A stretch of DNA of 64,000 nucleotides from Euzebyella marina (GCF_014855515.1 NZ_JACYFK010000001.1:1922001-1986000); one strand, 5' to 3'; numbered from the stretch's first letter, positions 18,175 to 26,951 are shown. Numbers and translations: made by a program. Notes: generated by a model not told the origin, from the sequence alone.

Positions 18175-20481
18175 ATGAAGTCAATCGTATTAGGTTACCC
18201 TCGTATTGGGGCTAACAGAGAGCTGAAAAAGATTATAGAAAAGTATTGGCGTGGCGATGCCACAGAAGATGAGTTCCTAAACGTCGGTAGGCAAATCAAA
18301 TCGGAAAATTGGAAGTTACAACACGACTTAGGTGTCGATTTGATCAGTTCCAATGATTTTTCGCTTTACGACCAAGTTTTAGATATGTGTACTACACTTG
18401 GTTGCATTCCGCAAAGATTCGAACATCTTGATGGTTTAGATCAATACTTTGCCATGGCCAGAGGCCTTCAAAATAAGGAGGTCGATGTAACGGCTATGGA
18501 AATGACCAAGTGGTTCGATACCAACTATCATTATATCGTTCCAGAGTTTACAAGTGAAACCAAATTTCCGTTGAATCCTGATAAAATTCTTGGAGAAATA
18601 AAGGAAGCAAAGAAATTTGGTATACAGACTAAACCTGTCATTATTGGTCCGGTAACTTTTCTTCTACTAGGAAAAGAAAAAGAGGATGGTTTTAATCGAC
18701 TTGACCTTCTTTCAAGCCTTCTTCCTTGTTATCAAGAGCTTTTGGAGTTGATTGCAAGTGAAGGTGTCGAATTTGTACAAATCGACGAACCCATCTTGGC
18801 TAAAGACTTATCCCGTGAAGAACAATTGGCGATTAAGAAATCATACTCGTTTTTTGCGAACAATTCCACAAAGCTGAAAATCATTTTAGCCAATTATTTT
18901 GATTGTTACGGAGCAAACCTCAACTTGGCCCTTGACCTGCCTGTTCAGGTATTGCATCTTGATTTGGTTAGATGCCGGTTGCAGTTAGATGATATATTAG
19001 CACACCCATTATTCAATGGTAATAAGATTCTTTCTTTAGGTCTAGTCGATGGTAGAAATATTTGGAAAAACGATTATGAACAATCGTTAAGGCTAGTCGA
19101 AAAGGCCAAAGAAAAGTTAGATAGTTCTCAAATTTGGATCGGTACTTCTTGCTCTTTGCTGCACAGTCCGGTAAATCTAGAACTTGAATCAAATAATGAA
19201 AAGATTCCGAATGAAGTTAAACAATGGTTGGCTTTTGCCGAACAAAAATTAGGTGAGGTTATAGACCTAACAACCTTGGCGAACGGTGAGGAAGGAGGAA
19301 TCATACTTGAAAGGTTATCAGATAATAAGAGGGTACATTCATTAAAGCGTTCTTCGAAACTAGTTCACAATGGTGAGGTTAAGAAAAGGCTAGAAAACCT
19401 GCAAGAAAGTGATTCGCAAAGAAAATCTCCGTTTACCCAGCGACAACTAGAGCAGCGTAACCATCTCCGATTGCCTTTATATCCGACAACAACAATCGGT
19501 TCTTTTCCGCAAACAAAAGAAGTAAGAATCCAAAGAAGAAAATTCAAGAAGAACGAATTATCTTCAAAAGCCTATGACGAATTTCTTTTCAACGAAACTC
19601 ATGAGGCCATCAAATTTCAGGAAGCTATTGGTCTTGATGTTTTGGTTCACGGCGAGTTTGAAAGAAATGATATGGTTGAATATTTTGGTGAGCATTTATC
19701 CGGTTTCGCGTTCACTCAATTTGGTTGGGTTCAAAGCTATGGCACACGTTGCGTAAAGCCACCCATTATTTATGGTGACGTCTCAAGACCGAAACCCATG
19801 ACGGTCAAATGGTCATCTGTAGCCCAGAGTTTAACGAAGAAACATGTAAAAGGAATGTTGACCGGCCCTGTAACGATTCTTCAATGGTCATTTGTACGTA
19901 ACGATCAACCGAGGTCGGCCACCTGCAATCAGATAGCTTTAGCCATTCGAGATGAAGTCTGTGATTTAGAAAAGGCGGGTATTAAGATTATTCAAATAGA
20001 CGAGCCTGCGATACGAGAGGGGCTTCCCCTGAGAAAAGAAGATTGGGCTACTTATCTAAATTGGGCCATTAAGGCATTTCGAATTTCGGCAAGTGGGGTA
20101 GATGATAGCACTCAGATTCATACCCACATGTGTTATTCTGAATTTAATGACATTATTGATGATATTGCAGAGATGGATGCCGATGTCATAACTATTGAGA
20201 CGTCACGTTCTGAAATGGAACTTTTACAGGCATTTGTTGATTTTAAATATCCTAATGAGATAGGCCCTGGGGTGTATGATATTCACTCCCCAAGAGTGCC
20301 AACAACCGAAGAGATAGAAAATTTGTTGGAGAGGGCGTCTGAACTACTTCCTATCGAGAATATTTGGGTGAACCCTGATTGTGGTTTAAAGACCAGGGAT
20401 TGGCCAGAAACTAAATTAGCTTTGGAAAACATGGTTCGAGCGGCGCAAAAACTTCGTCAAAAGCAGCTGCAATCGGTTTAG
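18175..20481 (+). CDS. metE: cobalamin-independent methionine synthase
   Basis: A 768-residue enzyme that transfers a methyl group from 5-methyltetrahydropteroyl-triglutamate to homocysteine. The N-terminal half starts with SIVLGYPRIGANRELKKIIE. The C-terminal catalytic barrel has TTTIGSFPQT, HGEFERNDMVEYFGE, the zinc ligands His651 and Cys653 in THMCYSEF, and Cys736 in NPDCGLKTRDW. The length matches the family. A terminator hairpin follows about 70 bases after the stop. Confidence 0.97.
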   Translation: MKSIVLGYPRIGANRELKKIIEKYWRGDATEDEFLNVGRQIKSENWKLQHDLGVDLISSNDFSLYDQVLDMCTTLGCIPQRFEHLDGLDQYFAMARGLQNKEVDVTAMEMTKWFDTNYHYIVPEFTSETKFPLNPDKILGEIKEAKKFGIQTKPVIIGPVTFLLLGKEKEDGFNRLDLLSSLLPCYQELLELIASEGVEFVQIDEPILAKDLSREEQLAIKKSYSFFANNSTKLKIILANYFDCYGANLNLALDLPVQVLHLDLVRCRLQLDDILAHPLFNGNKILSLGLVDGRNIWKNDYEQSLRLVEKAKEKLDSSQIWIGTSCSLLHSPVNLELESNNEKIPNEVKQWLAFAEQKLGEVIDLTTLANGEEGGIILERLSDNKRVHSLKRSSKLVHNGEVKKRLENLQESDSQRKSPFTQRQLEQRNHLRLPLYPTTTIGSFPQTKEVRIQRRKFKKNELSSKAYDEFLFNETHEAIKFQEAIGLDVLVHGEFERNDMVEYFGEHLSGFAFTQFGWVQSYGTRCVKPPIIYGDVSRPKPMTVKWSSVAQSLTKKHVKGMLTGPVTILQWSFVRNDQPRSATCNQIALAIRDEVCDLEKAGIKIIQIDEPAIREGLPLRKEDWATYLNWAIKAFRISASGVDDSTQIHTHMCYSEFNDIIDDIAEMDADVITIETSRSEMELLQAFVDFKYPNEIGPGVYDIHSPRVPTTEEIENLLERASELLPIENIWVNPDCGLKTRDWPETKLALENMVRAAQKLRQKQLQSV

Positions 20482-20552
20482 CGGATAGTTGGAACGGATT
20501 ATGCCTTTTTTGATATAGTCAAGGTTAGTTTTAATCCAATAAATTATAAATT

Positions 20553-20600
20553 AGGTGGATTCTCCTTAAAGATTTATCTTAAGGATGTCCACCTTTTTTA
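20553..20600 (+). terminator. intrinsic terminator between metE and the cytochrome gene
   Basis: AGGTGGA at 20553 pairs with TCCACCT at 20588-20594, and TCCTTAA pairs with TTAAGGA, with small internal loops and an AGATTTATC-type loop, followed by a run of T. The T-run ends only 12 bases before the next ATG (20613), so this hairpin also occupies the whole leader of the cytochrome gene. Confidence 0.85.
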
Positions 20601-20612
20601 TTGGATTCTATT

Positions 20613-21218
20613 ATGAAATACACTTTCATGCTTTTTATAGGGTTAATTGCTTCGGTCATTTTTATGGAGAGTAATGAGGTGGCTTCGATGAAAAAATATA
20701 AGCCTTTAGAGAGAGATTCGAACATAACTACAGAGAAGGCTTATGATCAGGTAATGCAGGTCCTTATGCATCCTCGGTGTATGAACTGTCATCCAACCGA
20801 TAACGTACCTAAGCAGGGCGATGAAAGGCATCCTCACTATTTTGATATGGCTAGAGGCGAAAACGATAAGGGGTTTTCCGCTACCAAATGTGCTGCCTGT
20901 CACCAAGAAGAAAACAATGATTATTCAGGTGTACCGGGGGCATCCCACTGGGCTTTGGCTCCTGCTAGTATGGGCTGGCAAGGGCTGAGTAAAACTGAAA
21001 TAGCAAAACGCTTACTTAATCCATCTACCAATGGGGGCAAATCACATGAAGAATTGGTAGAGCATATGACGGAAGACGAACTGGTGCTATGGGCCTGGGA
21101 CCCGGGAATAGATGCAAATGGGCAGCCTAGGGAGGTACCTCCTGTCTCAGAAGAAAATTTTAAAATAGCAGTAAAGAAATGGTTTGATGAAGGAGCTATA
21201 ATACCTTCCGAAAAATAA
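20613..21218 (+). CDS. di-heme cytochrome c, probable electron acceptor of the adjacent molybdenum dehydrogenase
   Basis: A 201-residue exported protein: an N-terminal hydrophobic segment (residues 4-17), then two heme c motifs, CMNCH (Cys56, Cys59, His60) and CAACH (Cys93, Cys96, His97). I chose the ATG at 20613 (MKYTFMLFIG) over an in-frame TTG four codons earlier, which abuts the terminator T-run. The gene is 3 bases before the [2Fe-2S] subunit gene. Cytochromes like this accompany isoquinoline-1-oxidoreductase-type enzymes; the pairing is inferred from position. Confidence 0.85.
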   Translation: MKYTFMLFIGLIASVIFMESNEVASMKKYKPLERDSNITTEKAYDQVMQVLMHPRCMNCHPTDNVPKQGDERHPHYFDMARGENDKGFSATKCAACHQEENNDYSGVPGASHWALAPASMGWQGLSKTEIAKRLLNPSTNGGKSHEELVEHMTEDELVLWAWDPGIDANGQPREVPPVSEENFKIAVKKWFDEGAIIPSEK

Positions 21219-21221
21219 CTT

Positions 21222-21713
21222 ATGGAAATTTCATTTCAAATAAATGGCGAAAACCGGTCTGTTCAAGTTGAAGATGAAAACACACCGCTTTTATGGGTGG
21301 TAAGAGATGTTTTAGATTTGAAAGGAACGAAGTTTGGCTGCGGAAAAGCGGCATGCGGTGCCTGTACATTGCATGTAGATGGTGAAGCCGTACGGTCGTG
21401 TTCTTATGCAGTCAAATTCGCAAAAGGAAAAAATATAGTGACAATAGAAGGCCTTGGAACTCCTGAACGTCCACATCCGGTGCAACAGGCGTGGGTTGAA
21501 GAAATTGTGCCGCAATGTGGCTATTGCCAACCTGGTTTTATGATGGCGACAGCTGCACTCCTTTCCAAGAATGACCATCCTACCGATGAAGAAATCGATG
21601 CCAACATAATCAATGTCTGCCGATGCGCTACCTATTACAGAATGAGAAAAGCCATACATAGAGCGGCTGAATTGACTCGAGAAACGAACCTGCAATCCAC
21701 AGAAAACTCTTAA
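21222..21713 (+). CDS. [2Fe-2S] subunit, isoquinoline 1-oxidoreductase alpha-like
   Basis: A 163-residue iron-sulfur subunit of the xanthine oxidase family. The N-terminal plant-type cluster ligands are Cys40, Cys45, Cys48 and Cys60 (GCGKAACGACTLHVDG). The C-terminal four-helix domain has Cys99, Cys102, Cys133 and Cys135 (CGYCQPGFM and CRCATYYRMR). It has no export signal of its own and probably travels with the Tat-targeted large subunit. Only one base separates it from the large-subunit gene. Confidence 0.93.
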   Translation: MEISFQINGENRSVQVEDENTPLLWVVRDVLDLKGTKFGCGKAACGACTLHVDGEAVRSCSYAVKFAKGKNIVTIEGLGTPERPHPVQQAWVEEIVPQCGYCQPGFMMATAALLSKNDHPTDEEIDANIINVCRCATYYRMRKAIHRAAELTRETNLQSTENS

Positions 21714-21714
21714 A

Positions 21715-23880
21715 ATGGCAAAAAAAAGAGTTTCGAGAAGAAAGTTCTTGGTTCGAGGTGCATTGGGTACTGTCGGCGTTCTGGCCCTTGGTACTTATGT
21801 GTTCAGGGGCTCGATTAGAAGGGTTATTGCGAAAAAGTTGAATTCGGCAGATGCTCCCTATATGGGCGATACTTCGACTCCTTTGATTTGGTTTGAGATT
21901 ACCGATGATAATCAGATCATACTCTATAGCCCTAAAGTGGAGATGGGGCAGGGTACTTTTACCGGTCTGGCGCAATTGGCAGCTGAAGAATTAGAGGTCG
22001 ATGTATCACAGATAAAAGTCGTTCATGCCCCATCTGCCACAGGTAATATGGATGGTTTTGCCACGGGAGGCAGTACTTCTATTTCGGCGCTATGGGTTCC
22101 GTTGAGGGAGTTGGCGGCGACCATGAGGGAAATGCTGCTCATCAAGGCTGCTGAGAAATGGAAGGTTGATAGAGATAAAATAAGGTTCTCTGAGGGAAGT
22201 TTTTACTTGGGAGAGAACACTATGACTTTTGCCGAAGTAACCAATGGTGTTTCTGAATGGGAGATTCCTGATACACCGGAGCTGAAGCCTACTTCTGAAA
22301 TGAAATGGGTCGGTAAACCGGTACCCCGAGTCGATTTGAAGGATAAAGTTTTTGGGGCGCCTATTTTTGGTATGGATGCTTCTTTACCGAACATGCTTTT
22401 TGGTTCGGTTGTTCGACCCTCTAAAATTGGCTCAACTTTTAAGAATGCTACTTTTTCGGAAGCGGAGAAAATGCCTGGAGTTATTAAAATAGTTCTGGAA
22501 AAGGATTTTGTTGGGGTCGTTGCCAAGTCTTATCAAGAGGCCGAAAATGCGAAGCTTGCCATAGAAGTTGAATGGGAAACGGGTGAAGATTGGAACACCT
22601 CTGCAATAAAATCGATGTTGACGGTCGGTAAGGGCAAACCGTTCACCATTCAGAAAGAGGGTGATGTTGAAGATGTCTTTGAATCAACTGAGGTAATTGT
22701 ATCTGAATATTGGAGCCCGATAGGTGCCCACGCCCAGCTTGAACCGAATGGTGCTCTTGCTCATGTAGAAGAGGATAAGGCCACCATATACATGTCTACA
22801 CAGGTCGTAAAGATTACCCGCGACGAAATTGCCGACCGTCTTGGTAAGGATAAAAATCAAGTGAACATAGTACCTACCTTTTTAGGAGGTGGTTTTGGCA
22901 GGCGATTGCACACCCCAAATGGTATTCAAGCAGCTCTGATGTCAAAGGCGGTAGGAAGACCCGTGAAATGTTTTTTTTCACGTAAGGAAGAATTTCAAAA
23001 TGACACGTTTAGGCCGCCCACGCATCACGTTCTAAAGGCCCGTTTGAATGATATAGGGGCTATTGAGGCATTCGAACACAATGTATCGAGTGGGGATGTC
23101 GCTTTTGGTTCTCCCATGGTTCCGAGTATTGCCGAACCTATTTTAGGGGCCGATTTGGGTGCTTGGAGAGGGGGAATGGTTCAGTATGGTGCGATACCGA
23201 ACTATCAAGCTGTCTCTTGGCGTATAAAATTACCGTTCGCTACCAGTTGGTGGCGTAGTTTAGGGCTTTTGGCCAATACTTTTGCCATAGAGAGTTTTAT
23301 GGATGAACTCGCCGTTAAAACAGGAAAGGACCCGGCTCAATTTAGATTGGAACATATTCAAAAAGATGATAGGGGAGACCGCTTGTCATCAGTTATAAAA
23401 GCCGTAGTAGAAAAATCTAATTATAAGGATGCGGTTGTGAAAGAAAGAGCTATGGGCTTTGCTGCCTCTACCGATGCCAGTACGCCCTGTGCACAGGTAG
23501 TTGAGGTTTCTATTACTGATGAGGAAATCAAAGTACACAAAGTTTTCTGCGCTATGGATCCAGGGTTGGTAGTGAATCCCGATCAGGTAAGGGCACAATG
23601 TGAAGGCGCTATAATCATGGGTATGAGCGCAGCTCTATTTGAAAAGATGGAGGTAGAGAAAGGGGAGCTAACCCCAACAATTTACGGTCCTTACCAAATG
23701 GCCCTTATGAAGCATGCGCCTAAAGAGATTGATATCACTCTATTACAGGGTTCTGAAACTCCAGGAGCAGTTGGGGAGCCCCCATTGGGTCCTATAGGGG
23801 CGGCTATAGCCAACGCAGTTTTTAGACTGACCGGAAAGCGCTTAAGGGAAATGCCCCTGCAGCATTATTTAAATTCGTAG
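21715..23880 (+). CDS. molybdopterin-binding large subunit, isoquinoline 1-oxidoreductase beta-like
   Basis: A 721-residue large subunit of the xanthine dehydrogenase superfamily. The N terminus VSRRKFLVRGALG is a twin-arginine export signal, followed by a hydrophobic stretch, so the enzyme should act in the periplasm. Cofactor motifs include VEMGQGTFTGLAQLAAEEL, GGGFGRR and the C-terminal GAVGEPPLGPIG with the likely catalytic Glu688. With the [2Fe-2S] subunit and di-heme cytochrome it makes a complete electron path. The substrate cannot be told from sequence. Confidence 0.92.
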   Translation: MAKKRVSRRKFLVRGALGTVGVLALGTYVFRGSIRRVIAKKLNSADAPYMGDTSTPLIWFEITDDNQIILYSPKVEMGQGTFTGLAQLAAEELEVDVSQIKVVHAPSATGNMDGFATGGSTSISALWVPLRELAATMREMLLIKAAEKWKVDRDKIRFSEGSFYLGENTMTFAEVTNGVSEWEIPDTPELKPTSEMKWVGKPVPRVDLKDKVFGAPIFGMDASLPNMLFGSVVRPSKIGSTFKNATFSEAEKMPGVIKIVLEKDFVGVVAKSYQEAENAKLAIEVEWETGEDWNTSAIKSMLTVGKGKPFTIQKEGDVEDVFESTEVIVSEYWSPIGAHAQLEPNGALAHVEEDKATIYMSTQVVKITRDEIADRLGKDKNQVNIVPTFLGGGFGRRLHTPNGIQAALMSKAVGRPVKCFFSRKEEFQNDTFRPPTHHVLKARLNDIGAIEAFEHNVSSGDVAFGSPMVPSIAEPILGADLGAWRGGMVQYGAIPNYQAVSWRIKLPFATSWWRSLGLLANTFAIESFMDELAVKTGKDPAQFRLEHIQKDDRGDRLSSVIKAVVEKSNYKDAVVKERAMGFAASTDASTPCAQVVEVSITDEEIKVHKVFCAMDPGLVVNPDQVRAQCEGAIIMGMSAALFEKMEVEKGELTPTIYGPYQMALMKHAPKEIDITLLQGSETPGAVGEPPLGPIGAAIANAVFRLTGKRLREMPLQHYLNS

Positions 23881-23889
23881 TAAACCGTA

Positions 23890-24888
23890 TTATTCAGACC
23901 TGCGAATGACTGGTGTGAATGCTTTCTTAGGGTTTTCAATGGTAAGTTGTTCGATTTCATTCTCTGTGAAACCTTCGGTTTTCAATTCAGGAATCAGAAA
24001 TTGGGTTATTGCATCAAAACTTCTAATTGCACCACCCGCCGGAAATCCGTTTCCGTCATGGGAAAGCAGCACTTTTTTCAATAAACCGTCATTCTTGAAC
24101 TTTTGTAGTCGGTCAACGTAGTCTTTATAATTAGATGGGTTTACCCCATCCAAAGATATCCACGTTCCAAGTCTTGCCATTTCAAAAAGCATTTCATTGT
24201 CTTCCTGTTTATTGGCGTGGACCCAGACCCATGCCGATGGTGAAACTTGGTGTTTGTTTAAAAGGGAAAGGGTTTTCTGAGCAGCATCTCTATTTTCTCC
24301 CGTATGAATGGCCATAGTCAGACCAGTTTCTAAGTGGGTCAATATACCTGCTTCCACCAGTTTTAAATCAATTGTCGATGGTGAACCCGAATCGAAAGCA
24401 AGCTTTATGAACCCAGGCTTAATTTTCGTCCCATCTATACCTTCTTCAAATTCATTTGTCCAAATTTGGGCGATTTCCTCTACTGGTTGTTCATATGCCA
24501 ACTGGGGTATGTATCTGTCGTTGGCGCTGCCATAAAAACCCGTGTTTGCAATGATATGTATATCGGTGCGTTTCGATATTTCTTCAAGTAAATCGACCCT
24601 TCTTCCGAAATAAGCGGTGGTACAGTCAAATACGGAACGAACCCCTTGTTGCCTTAGACTTTTTAGATAAGGTACCACTTGTTCAAATAGAGCTTTCTCA
24701 TCATAAAAAGCGGTAGAGTCCATAGAGACCCCGTAGTTTGACATGATATGCTCATGCGTAAGTGACAGGCTCAGGTCATTGGTGCTAATAGTACCTCTTA
24801 CCGTTGCAATAGAATCATTTTGAGAATGAAGAACCGAAGGGCATACCATGATGCCAAAAAGAAAACACCATGCTATGTTAGTTTTCAT
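23890..24888 (-). CDS. phosphotriesterase-family metal-dependent hydrolase, exported
   Basis: A 332-residue amidohydrolase-superfamily protein with an N-terminal signal peptide (hydrophobic residues 5-20). The two-metal site is visible: His45 and His47 in LTHEHIM, the Lys162 that becomes carbamylated in GFIKLAFDSG, His195 in AIHTGEN, His224 in WVHANK, and Asp278 in LLSHDGNG. Family members act as lactonases or phosphotriesterases; the natural substrate is unknown. It lies 1 base after the DUF3050 gene on the same strand and converges with the molybdenum-enzyme operon. Confidence 0.88.
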   Translation of the reverse strand: MKTNIAWCFLFGIMVCPSVLHSQNDSIATVRGTISTNDLSLSLTHEHIMSNYGVSMDSTAFYDEKALFEQVVPYLKSLRQQGVRSVFDCTTAYFGRRVDLLEEISKRTDIHIIANTGFYGSANDRYIPQLAYEQPVEEIAQIWTNEFEEGIDGTKIKPGFIKLAFDSGSPSTIDLKLVEAGILTHLETGLTMAIHTGENRDAAQKTLSLLNKHQVSPSAWVWVHANKQEDNEMLFEMARLGTWISLDGVNPSNYKDYVDRLQKFKNDGLLKKVLLSHDGNGFPAGGAIRSFDAITQFLIPELKTEGFTENEIEQLTIENPKKAFTPVIRRSE

Positions 24889-24889
24889 C

Positions 24890-25681
24890 TTAAATGGTTT
24901 GTAGTTGGTTTTTTCTTACCTCGATTTCATCGGCAATTTCGTCCCAAAGTTTGATTCGAACCTGTAGTGCTTGTTTGGCAGCATCTAGGGCCTCCAACCA
25001 ATTCAGTTCGCTAGTGCCGCATAATTCTTTGATCATTTCCAACGAAAGCGGGCCATGCTCGTCACCATCTAACTCAATATGCCTTTCAAGGTAGTAGGTT
25101 AGTTTTGGAAAACTAGCTTTATTCTCTTTTGACGACTGCTGAATAATTTCTAAGAACATATCAGGAATCAAATCTTCACGGCCAAAAGTAAATGCAGATG
25201 CAATTTTATGTACTTTATTTTCATTAATGGTCTGAAAGGTAAATTGCAAGAAGGCTCTTTCGGCAGGTCTTAAATCGGCATTTTCTAGCTGATTCTTAAT
25301 GTCGTTCATACCGTCAAGATCATTAATGAAAGTGAGTACCCGGGTTGTATCGGCGTTTACCTCTTGCATGGCATCTAGATACATTTCAAAATGGCTCTTT
25401 GGCTCACCCTTCTCATTGATATCGGTTTCTTCGCCAAAAACAATTTCATTGATAAACCGTGCTGTTTTGGTGTTTTTGGCAGGTTTCCAGGGTAATTGGG
25501 TACACGTTAGGTGGTTTTGCAACGATTTTAAGAGTGACATAAAATCCCAAACCGGGTAAACGTGTTTTTGCATAAAGATGCGAACGTCTTCCATTTCGGT
25601 GAGAAGGGCGTAGACACGATGGTTCGTTAGTTCTTCTCGAAGACCTTTAATTTCTTTTTCAATGGGGGCTATTCCTATCAT
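24890..25681 (-). CDS. DUF3050 family protein (heme-oxygenase-like fold)
   Basis: A 263-residue soluble protein recognisable as DUF3050, with HRVYALLTEMEDVRIFMQKHVYPVWDFMSLLKSLQ near the N terminus and RHIELDGDEHGPLS in the second half. The spaced His and Glu residues on helices are what the di-iron heme-oxygenase-like fold uses. The ATG at 25681 is preceded by AAAAGG; a GTG 10 codons upstream is less likely. It forms an operon with the phosphotriesterase-like gene. The reaction is unknown. Confidence 0.8.
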   Translation of the reverse strand: MIGIAPIEKEIKGLREELTNHRVYALLTEMEDVRIFMQKHVYPVWDFMSLLKSLQNHLTCTQLPWKPAKNTKTARFINEIVFGEETDINEKGEPKSHFEMYLDAMQEVNADTTRVLTFINDLDGMNDIKNQLENADLRPAERAFLQFTFQTINENKVHKIASAFTFGREDLIPDMFLEIIQQSSKENKASFPKLTYYLERHIELDGDEHGPLSLEMIKELCGTSELNWLEALDAAKQALQVRIKLWDEIADEIEVRKNQLQTI

Positions 25682-25770
25682 AAATTTCCTTTTTTCATAT
25701 AATGCAATCACTGAATTTCAAAGCGCTATTTCTTTCTATAGCATTGAAACAAAGTCGAAAGTATCATGTG

Positions 25771-25778
25771 CAAAAGTA
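25771..25778 (-). promoter_or_regulatory. -7 element of the DUF3050-phosphotriesterase operon
   Basis: On the minus strand the bases read TACTTTTG, matching TAnnTTTG, giving a leader of roughly 80 bases before the ATG at 25681. Confidence 0.45.
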
Positions 25779-25840
25779 GCCAATTGTAAATAGTTTGACC
25801 AGTTAAGCTCGACAAATGGTTATTGAATCTGTTGATAGTC

Positions 25841-25859
25841 ATATCTATAATTTAGATAT
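25841..25859. repeat. perfect 7-bp inverted repeat upstream of the DUF3050 gene
   Basis: ATATCTA (25841-25847) and TAGATAT (25853-25859) flank TAATT. It lies about 65 bases upstream of the -7 element at 25771-25778 in an otherwise empty 285-base gap. It may be an operator, but AT-richness makes chance occurrence possible. Confidence 0.35.
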
Positions 25860-25966
25860 AACTTTTAATCAGGCGCCCCCATCTTTAAAATGGATTTAGG
25901 GAGGAATATTTAATGAGTTTTGTTGGTCTGAAAGTAAGGCCTATTTAAGAAGTTCTAAAAAATTGA

Positions 25967-26269
25967 TCAGGTAACACTACTTTTGGTCTTTCGAATCTTG
26001 GTCTTTTTTTTAAGTGCCGATTTCTCCATGTGTTTTCTGGCCCTATAAATGGATATGACGGCAATGCATGTCCAAATTATATTAGTAAAAAAAGACGGCA
26101 TGGCATTGTAGTACAGGCAATTAAGGGCGATAAGGAAGCCCCCGATGAGGTTGAGATAGCTACATAGACGGGAGAAATCGCCTGTTTTTCGCAAGGTTAG
26201 CGCATAGGAAACAAGCACCATTATAGAGCCTGTCCATCCTGAGAAATCCAAAAAAAACTTTAGTGCCAT
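25967..26269 (-). CDS. small membrane protein, CBU_0592-like
   Basis: A 100-residue protein with three hydrophobic segments (about residues 10-26, 37-55 and 58-76) and a very basic tail (ARKHMEKSALKKKTKIRKTK). The FSGWTGSIMVLVSYAL start and SRLCSYLNLIGGFLIALNCLYYNAMPSFFTNIIW body match the CBU_0592 membrane-protein family, whose function is unknown. It follows the MarR regulator by 4 bases and is probably controlled by it. Confidence 0.75.
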   Translation of the reverse strand: MALKFFLDFSGWTGSIMVLVSYALTLRKTGDFSRLCSYLNLIGGFLIALNCLYYNAMPSFFTNIIWTCIAVISIYRARKHMEKSALKKKTKIRKTKSSVT

Positions 26270-26273
26270 AAGA

Positions 26274-26765
26274 TCATTCTTTTTTCTCGTTCAATTTTTG
26301 AACGATTCTTTCCTTAAAATCAGATTCTATCATATGCTGTTCTACAATACGCATTTCTTCAAGCAACCGGGTGTTGTTATCCATCATGTCTTCCAGGGCT
26401 TCGGTAGCGGCATTCCAATAAAAATGGAATTTAGGCAGGTTCTCAATAGCCTTATCCGAAAGCATTAATAGATGTTTTCTGCTATCATTGGGGTCTTGTT
26501 GAGATTTTAGATAACCATTTTTTTTCATCTTTTTGACCAGCTTTATCACTCCTGGATGGCTTATCTGGAGAAAATCGGCAATCTCTGTAATTGATAATTT
26601 TTCTTCCTTTTCCAGAAGAACAAAAATCATGTGCCAATTGGGTTCTATATCAATATCAAACTCTTTATAAAATTGCTTTGTTTGAACAACAAACAAATCG
26701 TTCAAACGCTTAAGCCGCGCAGTGATACCGGGGTACCCCATTTCATATAAAAAGTCATTGCTCAT
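26274..26765 (-). CDS. MarR family transcriptional regulator
   Basis: A 163-residue winged-helix regulator. The DNA-binding part spans about residues 55-105: EEKLSITEIADFLQISHPGVIKLVKKMKKNGYL followed by the wing QQDPNDSRKHLLMLS with the conserved Asp-Arg pair. MarR proteins usually repress their own operon and release DNA on binding a small molecule. Two GTAAC/GTTAC sites flank its -7 element, which fits autoregulation. The small membrane protein downstream is likely part of the same unit. Confidence 0.92.
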   Translation of the reverse strand: MSNDFLYEMGYPGITARLKRLNDLFVVQTKQFYKEFDIDIEPNWHMIFVLLEKEEKLSITEIADFLQISHPGVIKLVKKMKKNGYLKSQQDPNDSRKHLLMLSDKAIENLPKFHFYWNAATEALEDMMDNNTRLLEEMRIVEQHMIESDFKERIVQKLNEKKE

Positions 26766-26774
26766 AAATATATA

Positions 26775-26786
26775 TGTTACTGGTTA
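26775..26786. promoter_or_regulatory. candidate MarR operator half-site pair (downstream site)
   Basis: GTTAC-TG-GTTAC, a direct repeat of the half-site seen in the palindrome at 26809-26820. It covers the expected transcription start of the MarR gene, just downstream of the -7 element. Confidence 0.45.
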
Positions 26787-26788
26787 CG

Positions 26789-26796
26789 CAAATGTA
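26789..26796 (-). promoter_or_regulatory. marR-like gene -7 element
   Basis: The minus strand reads TACATTTG, matching TAnnTTTG, 23 bases from the ATG at 26765. It is bracketed by the two GTTAC-containing sites. Confidence 0.55.
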
Positions 26797-26808
26797 AATG
26801 AAAAAATG

Positions 26809-26820
26809 GTAACTAGTTAC
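26809..26820. promoter_or_regulatory. candidate MarR operator (perfect palindrome)
   Basis: GTAACTAGTTAC is a perfect 12-bp palindrome in the -33 region of the MarR gene promoter. Position and symmetry fit a dimeric winged-helix regulator. Confidence 0.5.
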
Positions 26821-26951
26821 ATAAAAGATAAAATTATGGTTAATTCAACTTTATTTTTAAGTGAAAACAGTAGCTATGAGAACTAATGAAACTCCTATTC
26901 AAGTAAAAAGAACACCTAATTTTACGGGTCAAGTAATTGATATATTAACTC

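Noticed and set aside
21628-21975. 115-residue minus-strand frame
   Set aside because: It is antisense to the junction of the iron-sulfur and molybdopterin subunit genes, where the sense frames are fully conserved.
25727-25843. 37-residue minus-strand frame in the DUF3050 leader
   Set aside because: It contains the gene's -7 element, has no signal or domain, and is likely leader sequence.
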